Counted from the stretch's first letter, positions 36,203 to 45,680 are shown. The stretch is DNA of 57,394 nucleotides from Rickettsiales bacterium (GCA_002729235.1 PBTY01000003.1:76204-133597), one strand, 5' to 3'. Program-made: numbers and translations. Notes: generated by a model from the sequence alone, not told the origin.

Positions 36203-37876
36203 TTATTTTCCCTGCTGTTTTTCCCAATTATCACGAAGGGTGATTGTTCTGTTGAAGACGAGCTGGTCTGCTGTGGTGTCTTCATCTACTCGGAAATACC
36301 CCACACGCTCAAACTGTACGGTATCACCTACCTGAGCAGTTGCCAAAGATCCTTCCAGTACTGCTTTGGTATTAACTTCCAACGAATCAGGATTTAGATG
36401 ATTTTTGAAGTCGTCTTCAATATCATTCAAGTTTTCAGTCCTGAACAAACGATCGTACAATCTGATTTCTGCATTCACTGCATGTTTTACAGAAACCCAT
36501 CCCAAAGTACCTTTCACTTTCTTTCCGCTAGTGTCCTGACCACTTCTGGTGTCTGGATCGTACTCAGCATAAATGGTGGTTACTTCACCATTTTCATCCT
36601 CATCAAACCCAGTACATTTAATGATGTAGGCATATTTCAATCGAACCTCTCTGTCTGGACCTAGTCTAAACCACTTTCTTGGGCTAGGAGGATCTTTCAT
36701 GAAGTCGGCTCTGTCCACATAGATTTCTCTACCGAACATCATGTCTCTAGTGCCCGCAGACTCATCTTCAGGATTGTTAACAGCCGTGAGTGTTTCTTCT
36801 TTATCCTCTGGCCAGTTAGTGATCACTAATTTTACTGGGTCCAGTATACCGAAAACTCTATTGGTTTTCTTGTTCAAATCTTCTCTAACAGCATGCTCCA
36901 ACAATGCTACATCCGTGATGCCGTCTCTTCTGGCCACACCTACCTTTTTCACGAAGTTCTTAATGGACTCTGGTGTAAACCCACGTCTTTTGATACCAGA
37001 GATGGTAGGCATCCGAGGATCGTCCCACCCAGCTACATATTTACCTTCCACCAATTCCAACAGTTTACGCTTGCTGACAATCGTGTAGGAAAGATTTAAA
37101 CGAGCAAACTCAGTTTGTTTAGAAGGAAATATTTCTAATTGTTCAATGATCCACTCGTATAAAGGACGGTGAACTTCAAACTCCAATGTACAAAGTGAGT
37201 GTGTTACATGTTCGATACTGTCGGACTGACCATGAGCAAAATCATACGATGGATAGATACACCATTCATTTCCAGTACGGTGATGCTCCACATGCTTGAT
37301 TCTGTAAAGAACAGGGTCTCTCATATGCATGTTAGGCGACGACATATCGATCTTAGCTCGAAGCACTTTCTCGCCGTTCTGATATTTGCCATCTTTCATA
37401 TCCGCAAAGAGTTGCAAATTATCCTCTACAGATCTCGATCTAAAGGGGCTTTCTTTGCCAGGAACCGTTGGAGTTCCTTTGATTTCATTCCACTCTTCTT
37501 TGCTCAGATCATCCACATAGGCTTTGCCGTCTTTGATTAATTGAACAGCAAAATCATACAGCTGTGGGAAGTAATCTGAAGCATAATATTCTCCATCCCA
37601 ATCAAAACCGAGCCATTTTACATTGCTTTTTATGGAGTCCACATATTCCACATCTTCTTTCTCTGGATTGGTATCGTCAAATCGAAGATTACATTTCCCA
37701 TCGAATTTTTGTGCCAGGCCAAAGTTTAAGTGAATAGACTTGGCATGACCAATGTGTAAATATCCGTTTGGCTCAGGAGGAAAGCGCGTCTGAATGGCCT
37801 GGTGTTTTCCACTTTTCAGGTCATTTTCAATCATTTGCTCAATGAAGTTCAGCGATTCTCTCTTTTCGTTTTCCAT
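36203..37876 (-). CDS. glnS: Glutamine--tRNA ligase
   Basis: A 557-residue class I synthetase that charges tRNA-Gln. The HIGH motif is PNGYLHIGHAKS (36-47), and the KMSKS equivalent VSKRK is at 267-271. FDDTNPEKEDVEYVDSI (66-82) is typical of the GlnRS subgroup rather than GluRS. The C-terminal anticodon-binding beta barrels follow the Glu-Asp rich region. The length is standard. It is transcribed alone, after the cdd terminator. Confidence 0.98.
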   Translation of the reverse strand: MENEKRESLNFIEQMIENDLKSGKHQAIQTRFPPEPNGYLHIGHAKSIHLNFGLAQKFDGKCNLRFDDTNPEKEDVEYVDSIKSNVKWLGFDWDGEYYASDYFPQLYDFAVQLIKDGKAYVDDLSKEEWNEIKGTPTVPGKESPFRSRSVEDNLQLFADMKDGKYQNGEKVLRAKIDMSSPNMHMRDPVLYRIKHVEHHRTGNEWCIYPSYDFAHGQSDSIEHVTHSLCTLEFEVHRPLYEWIIEQLEIFPSKQTEFARLNLSYTIVSKRKLLELVEGKYVAGWDDPRMPTISGIKRRGFTPESIKNFVKKVGVARRDGITDVALLEHAVREDLNKKTNRVFGILDPVKLVITNWPEDKEETLTAVNNPEDESAGTRDMMFGREIYVDRADFMKDPPSPRKWFRLGPDREVRLKYAYIIKCTGFDEDENGEVTTIYAEYDPDTRSGQDTSGKKVKGTLGWVSVKHAVNAEIRLYDRLFRTENLNDIEDDFKNHLNPDSLEVNTKAVLEGSLATAQVGDTVQFERVGYFRVDEDTTADQLVFNRTITLRDNWEKQQGK

Positions 37877-37953
37877 GGTTTAGAAAATTTGTCGCAAATT
37901 AAATAGAAACAACAGACAAAATGGAGTCTTCTGGCAGCTTTCGGTGGTAGACC

Positions 37954-37988
37954 AAAAAAAACGGAGTGTAGAAAGCTACACTCCGTTT
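37954..37988 (-). terminator. Strong intrinsic terminator of cdd
   Basis: AAACGGAGTGTAG (37959-37971) pairs perfectly over 13 bases with CTACACTCCGTTT (37976-37988), with loop AAAG. The minus strand continues with TTTTTTTT. The stem is preceded directly by ATTATGTTTCAAAC (37985-37998, minus), the core also found in the twin repeats at 16416 and 16534. Confidence 0.85.
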
Positions 37989-38000
37989 GAAACATAATTT

Positions 38001-38099
38001 TTACATGTGATCCAAATGGATCTGATATAAAGAGGATTCTACTCCGTCTGAGTAGCTTGTATGTCTTAACGGAGCATTTTCAATAGGGTTTATTACCAA
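38001..38099 (-). CDS. Possible 32-residue peptide between cdd and its terminator
   Basis: A short frame opening at a TTG (38099) reads MVINPIENAPLRHTSYSDGV and ends LYQIHLDHM. It lies 26 bases after the cdd stop, and its TAA is only 12 bases before the strong terminator, which is a gene-like spacing. There is no ATG, no known family and no clear ribosome site, so this is a candidate only. Confidence 0.25.
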   Translation of the reverse strand: MVINPIENAPLRHTSYSDGVESSLYQIHLDHM

Positions 38100-38125
38100 A
38101 GCGTTAAAAAACTTTAAATCGAATA

Positions 38126-38596
38126 TTATTTCAGAGATTTGGAATAAAATGAGAATGGAAGGAGTTTTCTCACATCATCTAGAACAATAAATTTTCCTTC
38201 ATGATCACCCATAATGATTTTGATAGGATCATTTTGTTCGTTGGCATACTCCATCATCACCTGACGACAATTGCCACAAGAAAAAGCATCTGCAGCTTCT
38301 TTATTCTGATTTTTAGCTACTATCGTAATTGCCTTAATAGGTTGTTTGGTCTGGCTTTTGGCTGCGAAAAGAGCGACACGTTCTGCACACAATCCAGAAG
38401 GATAGGCTGCGTTTTCCTGGTTGTTACCGGATACAACCGTACCATCTTCCATTTGCACTGCACTACCAACTTTAAAATTAGAATATGGGGCATGCGCTCC
38501 AGCTAAAGCATCAATTGCCTTTTTTACCAGGGCTTGTTCTAAATCAGACAACTCCTCTTTACTAACTATTTGATAGTCAATTTGAATATTTTCCAT
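38126..38596 (-). CDS. cdd: Cytidine deaminase
   Basis: A 156-residue zinc enzyme that deaminates cytidine and deoxycytidine to uridine forms in pyrimidine salvage. HAPYSNFKVGSA (35-46) is the substrate-binding segment, GLCAERVALF supplies zinc ligand Cys70 and catalytic Glu72, and SCGNCRQVM supplies Cys107 and Cys110. The homotetrameric type is indicated by length. It is separated from the rhomboid gene by a 52-base stretch with an inverted repeat (GGGACT at 38612, AGTCCC at 38632). Confidence 0.97.
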   Translation of the reverse strand: MENIQIDYQIVSKEELSDLEQALVKKAIDALAGAHAPYSNFKVGSAVQMEDGTVVSGNNQENAAYPSGLCAERVALFAAKSQTKQPIKAITIVAKNQNKEAADAFSCGNCRQVMMEYANEQNDPIKIIMGDHEGKFIVLDDVRKLLPFSFYSKSLK

Positions 38597-38648
38597 CTAG
38601 TCAAATGATGTGGGACTGTTTATACGGGGTGAGTCCCTTTTGGGTTAA

Positions 38649-39269
38649 TTAAAAAATGCTGTAATTACTTATTTGTTGCACAAAGCTGGATGCGGATGGT
38701 GGATATACTGCAATAGCGAATATCACTCCGTAAATGGCGCCATATAAATGTGCTTCGTGATTTATGTTGTCACTCATGTTTTTTCCCTGGAAGTAGGAAT
38801 AGATGACATAAACGATTCCTAGAATGAATCCAGGAATGCATAGTAGCCCATAAAGGCAAATATCGTTTAACGGGAAGTAGAGTATACTGGCAAATACCAT
38901 CGCCGAAACAGCTCCCGACGCACCTAAACTATTGTAGTTGATTTGATCACGCTTTTTCCAGGCTCCCGGAAGGTCAGAAATAATTATTGCTGAAATATAG
39001 AACAGCACATAAACAACCAATCCAGTTGTTCCCATGAGCTCACTGAAAATCTCTTCTACTACTCTTCCGAAAAAGAAAAATGTGAACATGTTGAATCCCA
39101 AATGGATGAAGCTTCCGTGTATGAATCCAGAAGATATTAATCTCCAAAATTCCTTGCGGTGAAACACCATGTATGGATTCATCATCCATTTCTGAAGCAT
39201 TACAGGACTATTAAGTGCTCTAAGGCTGATTAGTACAGTTAAAGCGATGATAACTAAGGTTGCAGACAT
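38649..39269 (-). CDS. Rhomboid-family intramembrane serine protease
   Basis: A 206-residue protein with about six membrane helices. The active site is complete: HLGFN (56-60), the GASG nucleophile motif (116-119, Ser118) and the second catalytic His174 in HEAHLYGAIYG. It cleaves membrane proteins within the bilayer; substrates are unknown. Its stop/start with the prenyl synthase upstream touch directly (39269/39270), so the two are co-transcribed. Confidence 0.93.
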   Translation of the reverse strand: MSATLVIIALTVLISLRALNSPVMLQKWMMNPYMVFHRKEFWRLISSGFIHGSFIHLGFNMFTFFFFGRVVEEIFSELMGTTGLVVYVLFYISAIIISDLPGAWKKRDQINYNSLGASGAVSAMVFASILYFPLNDICLYGLLCIPGFILGIVYVIYSYFQGKNMSDNINHEAHLYGAIYGVIFAIAVYPPSASSFVQQISNYSIF

Positions 39270-40250
39270 TTATTTTTCTCTTTTCATTAATTGCATGGCC
39301 AATCCTTTCAATAGGGATTTGCCATCGTCATTGGCTTCCAGGCTTTCAAGTAGTTGGAATGATTCATCAAAGTATTGATTCATCAAATTCGTGGTAAGCT
39401 CTTTGATTCCTATCTCATCGTAAATGGCTGTTACTGCCTTTACTTTTTCATCCGAGTCAAACTCATTTTTACCTATCCAGGAATCTAAGGCAATTTTTTG
39501 CTCGGTATTGGCTAGTTCCAATGCTTTGATTAGTAGGAAGGTCTTTTTGTTGGAAATAATATCACCTCCGACTTGTTTACCGAATTTGCTTTGATCCGCA
39601 TAAACATCCAGCAGGTCATCCATTAGTTGAAAACCAATTCCCATCTTCACTCCAATATCATAGAGCTGCTTTCTGTTACTTTCAGGCATTCCACCCATCA
39701 ATGCACCAAATTCCAGACTAAACCCGAGTAGAACTGCTGTTTTCAGCCGAATCATATTAATGTAGGCCTCAATGGAGACTGTTTCTTCAGACTCGAAATT
39801 CATGTCAATCTGCTGACCTTCACAAACTTCCACAGCACACTTGTTGAATAGCTTAATTGCCTCTGGTAATATCTCAGGATTGACACCTAGAAGCATGTCA
39901 TAAGCTTTCACCAGCATCGTATCTCCACTTAAAATGGCAACTGTACTGTTCCACTTTTCATGAACTGTAGGCATGCCACGTCTAAGGGGAGCCTCATCCA
40001 TGATATCATCATGCATCAAGGTGAAATTGTGAAATACTTCTACAGCCAAAGCCTCTCGAAGAATCGATTGTGGATCGTCTTTCATCATTTGGTAGCCAAG
40101 TAATACCAACAATGGACGCATTCGCTTCCCTCCTAATGATAAAATGTAGGAAATAGGCTCGTAAAGTTCTTTTGGATGGTCACCAAATTGGAGTTTGTCA
40201 ATTTCTTCTCCAATGAGATGCTGCAGTGATTTAATATAATTCTCAGTCAT
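39270..40250 (-). CDS. Polyprenyl (isoprenyl) diphosphate synthase
   Basis: A 326-residue trans-prenyltransferase that condenses isopentenyl diphosphate onto allylic primers. The first aspartate-rich motif is MHDDIMDEAPLRRG (79-92) and the second is QLMDDLLDVYAD (208-219). GGKRMRP (40-46) binds the homoallylic substrate. The product chain (farnesyl, geranylgeranyl or longer) cannot be fixed from sequence; the length fits any. It sits in a tight operon with rnr, a beta-barrel gene and the rhomboid protease. Confidence 0.92.
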   Translation of the reverse strand: MTENYIKSLQHLIGEEIDKLQFGDHPKELYEPISYILSLGGKRMRPLLVLLGYQMMKDDPQSILREALAVEVFHNFTLMHDDIMDEAPLRRGMPTVHEKWNSTVAILSGDTMLVKAYDMLLGVNPEILPEAIKLFNKCAVEVCEGQQIDMNFESEETVSIEAYINMIRLKTAVLLGFSLEFGALMGGMPESNRKQLYDIGVKMGIGFQLMDDLLDVYADQSKFGKQVGGDIISNKKTFLLIKALELANTEQKIALDSWIGKNEFDSDEKVKAVTAIYDEIGIKELTTNLMNQYFDESFQLLESLEANDDGKSLLKGLAMQLMKREK

Positions 40251-41462
40251 TTAGTTCTTATTTCCACCCAAAACAGCAATTGAAACATGCAGACCCAAGG
40301 AAATGTTGTGGCTGATTCCAACATCTGCATTGATTCTTTCATAATAAACATTAGATCGAGAGTATTTCCCTCGAAATTCGATTATGAAATTATCCAAATC
40401 GACTCCAAAATTTAAACCTGCTTCAGGTCCTTTGATTTTATACAAAGCAAAATAGGTCTCGTCGCTAGTGTCATCTTTCACAACTCTTCCATCTTGTGGA
40501 TAAGTGTAAGTGACAAGTTGTTTGAAATCAGTTGGATTAACATTGGTATGTTGATATCCAAGAATAAACCCATATCTAATTTTTTGAATCTTATTGATGT
40601 ATTGTAAACCAAAAGGGAACTTGACCAAATTGTATGAAAACGAGTTTTCTACGTAAAAATCAGGATTGGTAGGATCGGTTTTGAAAGTATTAGGTTGTTC
40701 TTTGAATCCTTCAAAAGATGCTTTTCCAAAACCAACACCTGCATAAAGCTTAAGCTTGTCCAAATGTATAAGGTCCACGTCAATACCTAGGGTGGTTGTG
40801 GTGTAACCTGAACGATCCAGTGATTCACCTCCATACATTACCCTGTCGTCTATTATCATTCGATAAAAATTTTGATCTAGCTGTACAAATAGTCCCAATG
40901 ATTTCCCTTTTGACAAATAATTCAAAGATTGGTTAGTGCATTTGATATAATTTTTAACCGTTTTTGATGCACTACCTTTGGATAGAGATTTCTCAACAGG
41001 AGCAAGGAAGTCTTGATTACACCCAATTAATAATGATTTTAACGTTAGGAGATAATCCTTGTTATCAATCATAAACTCTCGTCCATTCACTATTCTCGAT
41101 TTTTTCTTGTCATCCAAATGATAAAGTGAATCATTGGTATACAGGAACAATTCACTTCTTTGGAAAAGCAGGCTAATTGAATCCGATTCAGCAAGAATAG
41201 TATAGCGTCGACGATCCTTTGGGAGGTATTTGAAAGAGTAATTGTCCTCAAAGTATACTTTGTCAATATCCCAGGTATTGATTTTTTCCTTTGTGGAGTT
41301 GCTCCACACAGTGATTAAATCTCCCCCATGGCCAAATATTTGGTAGTTGGCATATCCATGGATGGTGTCTCTCAAGTTCGTGACAACTTTGGCGGGCCTC
41401 ATGTCTTGACCTGATACCTGGCTAAGGCAAAAGATCAAGATCACAAAAAATACGTTTTTCAT
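40251..41462 (-). CDS. Outer-membrane beta-barrel-like protein with signal peptide
   Basis: A 403-residue protein that starts with a signal peptide (MKNVFFVILIFCLSQVSG). The first half is soluble, with a DxxSxF-like YFEDNYSFKYLPKDRRRYTI. The second half, from about residue 190, alternates strands such as GIDVDLIHLDKLKLYAGVGF and ends SHNISLGLHVSIAVLGGN, typical of a porin-like barrel. I recognise no specific family. It overlaps rnr by four bases upstream and touches the prenyl synthase downstream, so it is translated with housekeeping genes. Confidence 0.65.
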   Translation of the reverse strand: MKNVFFVILIFCLSQVSGQDMRPAKVVTNLRDTIHGYANYQIFGHGGDLITVWSNSTKEKINTWDIDKVYFEDNYSFKYLPKDRRRYTILAESDSISLLFQRSELFLYTNDSLYHLDDKKKSRIVNGREFMIDNKDYLLTLKSLLIGCNQDFLAPVEKSLSKGSASKTVKNYIKCTNQSLNYLSKGKSLGLFVQLDQNFYRMIIDDRVMYGGESLDRSGYTTTTLGIDVDLIHLDKLKLYAGVGFGKASFEGFKEQPNTFKTDPTNPDFYVENSFSYNLVKFPFGLQYINKIQKIRYGFILGYQHTNVNPTDFKQLVTYTYPQDGRVVKDDTSDETYFALYKIKGPEAGLNFGVDLDNFIIEFRGKYSRSNVYYERINADVGISHNISLGLHVSIAVLGGNKN

Positions 41463-43627
41463 TCTGGCAATTCTACTAGGTCTAAGTCGATGGTTCTTCT
41501 GTCAATATCTGTTTTTACGACCTTAACAGTCAATTTGTCTCCAAGAGTGATGATTCTTTTATTTCTTTTTCCAATAATCCGATAATTCTTCTCATCAAAC
41601 TCATAGAAGTCATCAGTCAAGTCCGCCAGTCGAACCATGCCTTCACACTTGGTTTCTGTGATTTCGACAAAAATACCCCATTCGGTTACACCAGAAACAA
41701 TTCCCTCAAAATCTTCTCCAAGCATACTTTGCATGAACTCGACCTGCTTGTATTTGATGGAAGCTCTTTCGGCATCAGCGGCATTTTTCTCACGTTCTGA
41801 AGAGTGCACACATTTTTTTTCCTCTGGTTCTACCTCTACTGGCTTACCTTCATTCAGATAATGCCATAATAATCGGTGAACCATCACATCCGGATATCTT
41901 CGAATAGGCGAAGTGAAGTGCGTGTAGTGATCAAATGCCAAACCAAAGTGTGGTTTGGGATCAGTGGTATATTTAGCCTTAGCCATGGAGCGAATAGCCA
42001 ACTGTTCCAATACGTTTTGCTCAGGCTTACCTTCTACTTCACCGAGTAGTTTGTTCAGACTGTTGGAGATATTCCCACCAGTATTCATTTTATGACCAAA
42101 CTTCGCTGCGAACTTGGCAAAGCTGTCCAATTTCTCAGGATCTGGATCATCGTGGGTTCTATAGACGAAGGTATACTTGCCATTTTCACCACGACCCCAT
42201 TTGTAAATATGCGTAGCCACTTCACGATTGGCTAGAAGCATAAACTCCTCAATCATCTTGTGAGCGTCTTTTCTAACTTTCGGAATGACCGCTAAAGGCT
42301 TTCCTTTCTCATCCAACTTGAATTTTACTTCTGTAGTCTCAAAGTTCACCGCTCCATTTTTGAAGCGCTTGTCTTTCAACTTATGAGCGATACCATTGAG
42401 CAACTGAATTTCTTCTGCAAAATCTCCTTCACCAGATTCAATTCGTTCTTGAGCTTCTTCGTAAGTAAATCGTCTATCTGAATGAATAACAGTTCTTCCA
42501 AACCATTTCTTCTTCACTTTACCTTCAGTATCCATGACGAAAGAAGCAGAGAATGTCAGCTTATCTTCATTCGGTCTAAGTGAACACAATCCATTTGAGA
42601 GCTTCTCTGGAAGCATCGGAATGGTCCTATCAACAAGGTAAACAGAAGTAGCACGCTGAAGTGCTTCTTTTTCCAGTATTGATTTTGGTTTCACGTAGTG
42701 GGATACATCCGCAATGTGAACACCAATTTCATAATCTCCATTGTCCATTTTCTCAATGGATAAAGCATCATCAAAATCCTTAGCGTCTTCCGGGTCAATG
42801 GTGAAGGTCGTAATCGGACGAAAGTCTCTTCTGTAAGAAATTTCCTCATCAGATATTTCCACAGGGATCTTCTCCGCGGCTTCTTCTACATTCTGAGGGA
42901 ATTGGAATGGAAGTCCGAACTCCGCCATGATGGAGTGAATCTCAGCATCGTTTTCACCGGCTGGTCCTAAGACATTGATCACATCTCCTAGCGGGCTTCG
43001 ATTCTTAGCATCATGCCACTTGGTGACTTTTACAATTACTTTATCATTGTGTTTGGCCTTCTTGATTTTCTCAGGATAGACCATGATGTCGAAATGGATA
43101 TTCCTGTTGTCAGGAACTACAAAGCTGAATTTTTCAGAGACTTCAATTCTTCCTACGAACTCGTCCTTAGTTCTTTCAACTAACTCAACCACCTTTCCTT
43201 CTGGACGGAAGCCGTCTGATGCAGGCCTGGTGATCTGTACTTTAACAGTATCCTGGTCAATGGCATAATTGAGATCCTCAGATTTCACCCAAATATCTTC
43301 TTCAGAATCTGGGCTGATGATGTAAGCGAATCGTGAATTAACATGATCTACTCGTCCTATTACTTCAGGAGCATCATATGCACTTACTAACCTTCCATCT
43401 GGAGCCTTTTTGATTTTATCGTTGGATTCCATGCTGAAAAGGATGTCCTTCAGCATCTCTTTGGACTTTTTGTCTCGCAATCCTAATTTTTTAATCAACT
43501 GGCGGTAGCTGAATCGCTCGCCAAGGTGTTGCGCAAATACGCCGCGCACTCTGTCTTTTAGCAATTTTGCATTTGCTGTATTTTTAGAAGGCCTTCCGCC
43601 TTTCTTTTTTTTTCTCTTTTTACTCAT
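41459..43627 (-). CDS. rnr: Ribonuclease R
   Basis: A 722-residue 3'-5' exoribonuclease of the RNase II/R family that degrades structured RNA. It has an N-terminal basic helix-turn-helix (KKRKKKKGGRPSKNTANAK) and cold-shock domains. The catalytic RNB domain opens with TFTIDPEDAKDFDDALSIEK (near 276-295), and a C-terminal S1 domain (near 635-715, EGIVSGVTEWGIFVEITETK) follows. All four catalytic aspartates are in the DPEDAKDFDDA segment. The length fits RNase R. It begins the operon that continues with the barrel protein. Confidence 0.97.
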   Translation of the reverse strand: MSKKRKKKKGGRPSKNTANAKLLKDRVRGVFAQHLGERFSYRQLIKKLGLRDKKSKEMLKDILFSMESNDKIKKAPDGRLVSAYDAPEVIGRVDHVNSRFAYIISPDSEEDIWVKSEDLNYAIDQDTVKVQITRPASDGFRPEGKVVELVERTKDEFVGRIEVSEKFSFVVPDNRNIHFDIMVYPEKIKKAKHNDKVIVKVTKWHDAKNRSPLGDVINVLGPAGENDAEIHSIMAEFGLPFQFPQNVEEAAEKIPVEISDEEISYRRDFRPITTFTIDPEDAKDFDDALSIEKMDNGDYEIGVHIADVSHYVKPKSILEKEALQRATSVYLVDRTIPMLPEKLSNGLCSLRPNEDKLTFSASFVMDTEGKVKKKWFGRTVIHSDRRFTYEEAQERIESGEGDFAEEIQLLNGIAHKLKDKRFKNGAVNFETTEVKFKLDEKGKPLAVIPKVRKDAHKMIEEFMLLANREVATHIYKWGRGENGKYTFVYRTHDDPDPEKLDSFAKFAAKFGHKMNTGGNISNSLNKLLGEVEGKPEQNVLEQLAIRSMAKAKYTTDPKPHFGLAFDHYTHFTSPIRRYPDVMVHRLLWHYLNEGKPVEVEPEEKKCVHSSEREKNAADAERASIKYKQVEFMQSMLGEDFEGIVSGVTEWGIFVEITETKCEGMVRLADLTDDFYEFDEKNYRIIGKRNKRIITLGDKLTVKVVKTDIDRRTIDLDLVELPE

Positions 43628-43633
43628 ATAGAG

Positions 43634-44359
43634 TTAACTAACTATTGTAATATTTTTTTCATCTACTACGGGCAGCGCATTCATTTTCAAAAAAAGTTGT
43701 GCGGTAGCGACTACATCTCCCTGACAGTACTTTTGGATGCGCTCAAGCCCGTTTTCTTCTTCATAGTAAACCTTGTTTACCATTGATCCATCTATATCGG
43801 ATTTACTCGAGGGGATGTTAAAAATGGTTGTGAGTAGATCGAGTGAGGTGAAGTTCTTTCGATCTCCAAACTTCCACATTTCCATGGTGTCTAGAAAATT
43901 CACTTCCCATGGTTTTTTGCCGGAGTTGTCAAGCACATATGGGAGTTTTATCCCATTGATGAGCATTCTGCGGCTAAGATAAGGAAAATCAAACTCCTTT
44001 CCATTGTGGGCACATAGTCTTAAGTTTTCTGGATCGAATATAGTTTCCAATAAGTCCTTTATTTCTTTTAACAAGGCTGCTTCATCATGTCCTGTCACTG
44101 ATTTGACCCGAAGTGCAAGGCTTCCATCCGGCAAGTCATGAAAAATCCCGAAAGCAACCGTTATTACTTTCCCAAATTCCGCATAGATGCCGGCTTTTTC
44201 GCTGAAGAGCTCCTCAGATGTTAATTCATCTTCATTACGAAGAAAACTAGACTTTCTTTCCCAATGTTTGCGCAGGTCAGCATTAAGTTTTTGATATTCT
44301 TTTGTGAGGGCCACAGTTTCAATATCAAGAATTAGCAGGTTTCTTAAGCGATAATCCAT
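43634..44359 (-). CDS. 3'-5' exonuclease, PolB-like exonuclease family
   Basis: A 241-residue DnaQ-like nuclease of the predicted PolB-exonuclease type (DNA_pol_B_exo2). ExoI is LLILDIETVAL (8-18, Asp12 and Glu14), ExoII is LCAHNGKEFDFPYLSRRM, and ExoIII is the terminal YCQGDVVATAQLFLKM. It probably trims DNA ends; no partner polymerase domain is attached. The stop of this gene is 6 bases from the start of rnr, so the two may be one transcript. Confidence 0.85.
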   Translation of the reverse strand: MDYRLRNLLILDIETVALTKEYQKLNADLRKHWERKSSFLRNEDELTSEELFSEKAGIYAEFGKVITVAFGIFHDLPDGSLALRVKSVTGHDEAALLKEIKDLLETIFDPENLRLCAHNGKEFDFPYLSRRMLINGIKLPYVLDNSGKKPWEVNFLDTMEMWKFGDRKNFTSLDLLTTIFNIPSSKSDIDGSMVNKVYYEEENGLERIQKYCQGDVVATAQLFLKMNALPVVDEKNITIVS

Positions 44360-44486
44360 ATGGAGGTATTTTGGTTAGGTGGAGTGTCCAAATGAGCAAA
44401 GATATCTGTTCTGAATTTACCAATGTGTCCACAATAAAAGGAGCATCCACGAATTTTTATTTACAATCGTTTCGTAAAATTGCTTT

Positions 44487-45680
44487 ATGGCAGATCTGGT
44501 AATTAGAGAGGATAAAGTCATACTTCTAGAAGAGTCTCATAAAGAAGTAAGGTTTCATGGGCACCATGTTTCTGTTACTAATAATGATCAGGTTGAGGCC
44601 TTTCCTTCAGGTCACTTTTATGCCCATCCTGTTGAAATAACTATGGATGGGACGATTCTCAAGGACAATCCACACTTTCGAAATTGGCTGACAGAACCCT
44701 TTGTAAAATCATATCTTGATCAGGTTGGTAGTGCTGCATCATTTGAGATAGTAGCTAAGACAGGATCCAAAAGTAATCAGGCAATTGTTCTGAACTGTTT
44801 AGATGCTTGTTATGGGCATGCCTTATACAAACTATTCAATTCTGCCAGATATGAGCACTTTGGTGGTAAACTGATCGTGATTGTTCATCCGAATTTCCAA
44901 CACTTTGTTCCAGATTATGTAGACGAGATTTGGTTGGTCCAAACCACTTTTAGGAATCAAGATGATCATCTAAACGGATTTCATGATTTTGTCCTAACAC
45001 AACTTAAACGCTACAATAAAATACAGCTGGCCGAGGTGGATATGTCGATAGATCTTGGAGAAGTTGACCTTACAGCTTTTACCAAAGTGTCTCCGTTTGA
45101 CTTCAGTCAATTTGCAAAAGGTGAGCCTTATGAAATCATCTTACTTCTTCGCGAAGATCGGATGTGGCTTACTTCTAAAGTGGATCAATGGCTGTATCTG
45201 GTTTGGAGAAAAACTCGGCTTAGATCATTGAAGAAATATCTTCTGCTCAAAGAGCGTTCTAATTACAAAAAATTAATCAAGCGCGTGAACAGATCCATTC
45301 GAGTTAATTGGAAATCTATTGGGATTGGCAAAGGCTTGAGTTATTCGTTTTTGCAGGATCAGCGAATGGACTATGAATTCTTCACACAGCAGGAGGATAA
45401 ATGGTGTGAGCAATATGCTACCTCACATCTGTGCATTGGAGTACATGGCAGCAATATGTTAATCCCATCCTATTTATCTGGAGCATACATTAGCCTTGTT
45501 CCCGCATTTAAAATTGCCAATTATAGTGAGGATTTTCTTCCTCGAAAAGAACCTCTACAGAGAACTTTATTCACAGCCCGAAACCTATCGACCTCTAACT
45601 CACCTGGAGAAATAGCTGCACACGTTGTGGGCATTTTGCAAGGCTATCTTCATGGAAATAAAAAGAGCTTAAGTGATTAA
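44487..45680 (+). CDS. Unknown protein, weak glycosyltransferase-61-like C-terminal motif
   Basis: A 397-residue protein with no signal peptide and no membrane helix. I recognise no clear family. The C-terminal part (HLCIGVHGSNMLIPSYLSGA, near 325-345) resembles the GxHGAGL-type segment of GT61/GT-B glycosyltransferases, where the sugar donor binds. KKYLLLKERSNYKKLIKRVN is a basic helical stretch, perhaps for membrane association. Sugar transfer is a guess from one motif. It is alone in its transcript, facing away from the exonuclease. Confidence 0.45.
   Translation: MADLVIREDKVILLEESHKEVRFHGHHVSVTNNDQVEAFPSGHFYAHPVEITMDGTILKDNPHFRNWLTEPFVKSYLDQVGSAASFEIVAKTGSKSNQAIVLNCLDACYGHALYKLFNSARYEHFGGKLIVIVHPNFQHFVPDYVDEIWLVQTTFRNQDDHLNGFHDFVLTQLKRYNKIQLAEVDMSIDLGEVDLTAFTKVSPFDFSQFAKGEPYEIILLLREDRMWLTSKVDQWLYLVWRKTRLRSLKKYLLLKERSNYKKLIKRVNRSIRVNWKSIGIGKGLSYSFLQDQRMDYEFFTQQEDKWCEQYATSHLCIGVHGSNMLIPSYLSGAYISLVPAFKIANYSEDFLPRKEPLQRTLFTARNLSTSNSPGEIAAHVVGILQGYLHGNKKSLSD

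Noticed and set aside
38612-38637. Inverted repeat GGGACT/AGTCCC as the terminator of the rhomboid operon
   Set aside because: No T tract follows on the minus strand, and the short stem is as likely to be chance or part of the cdd leader.
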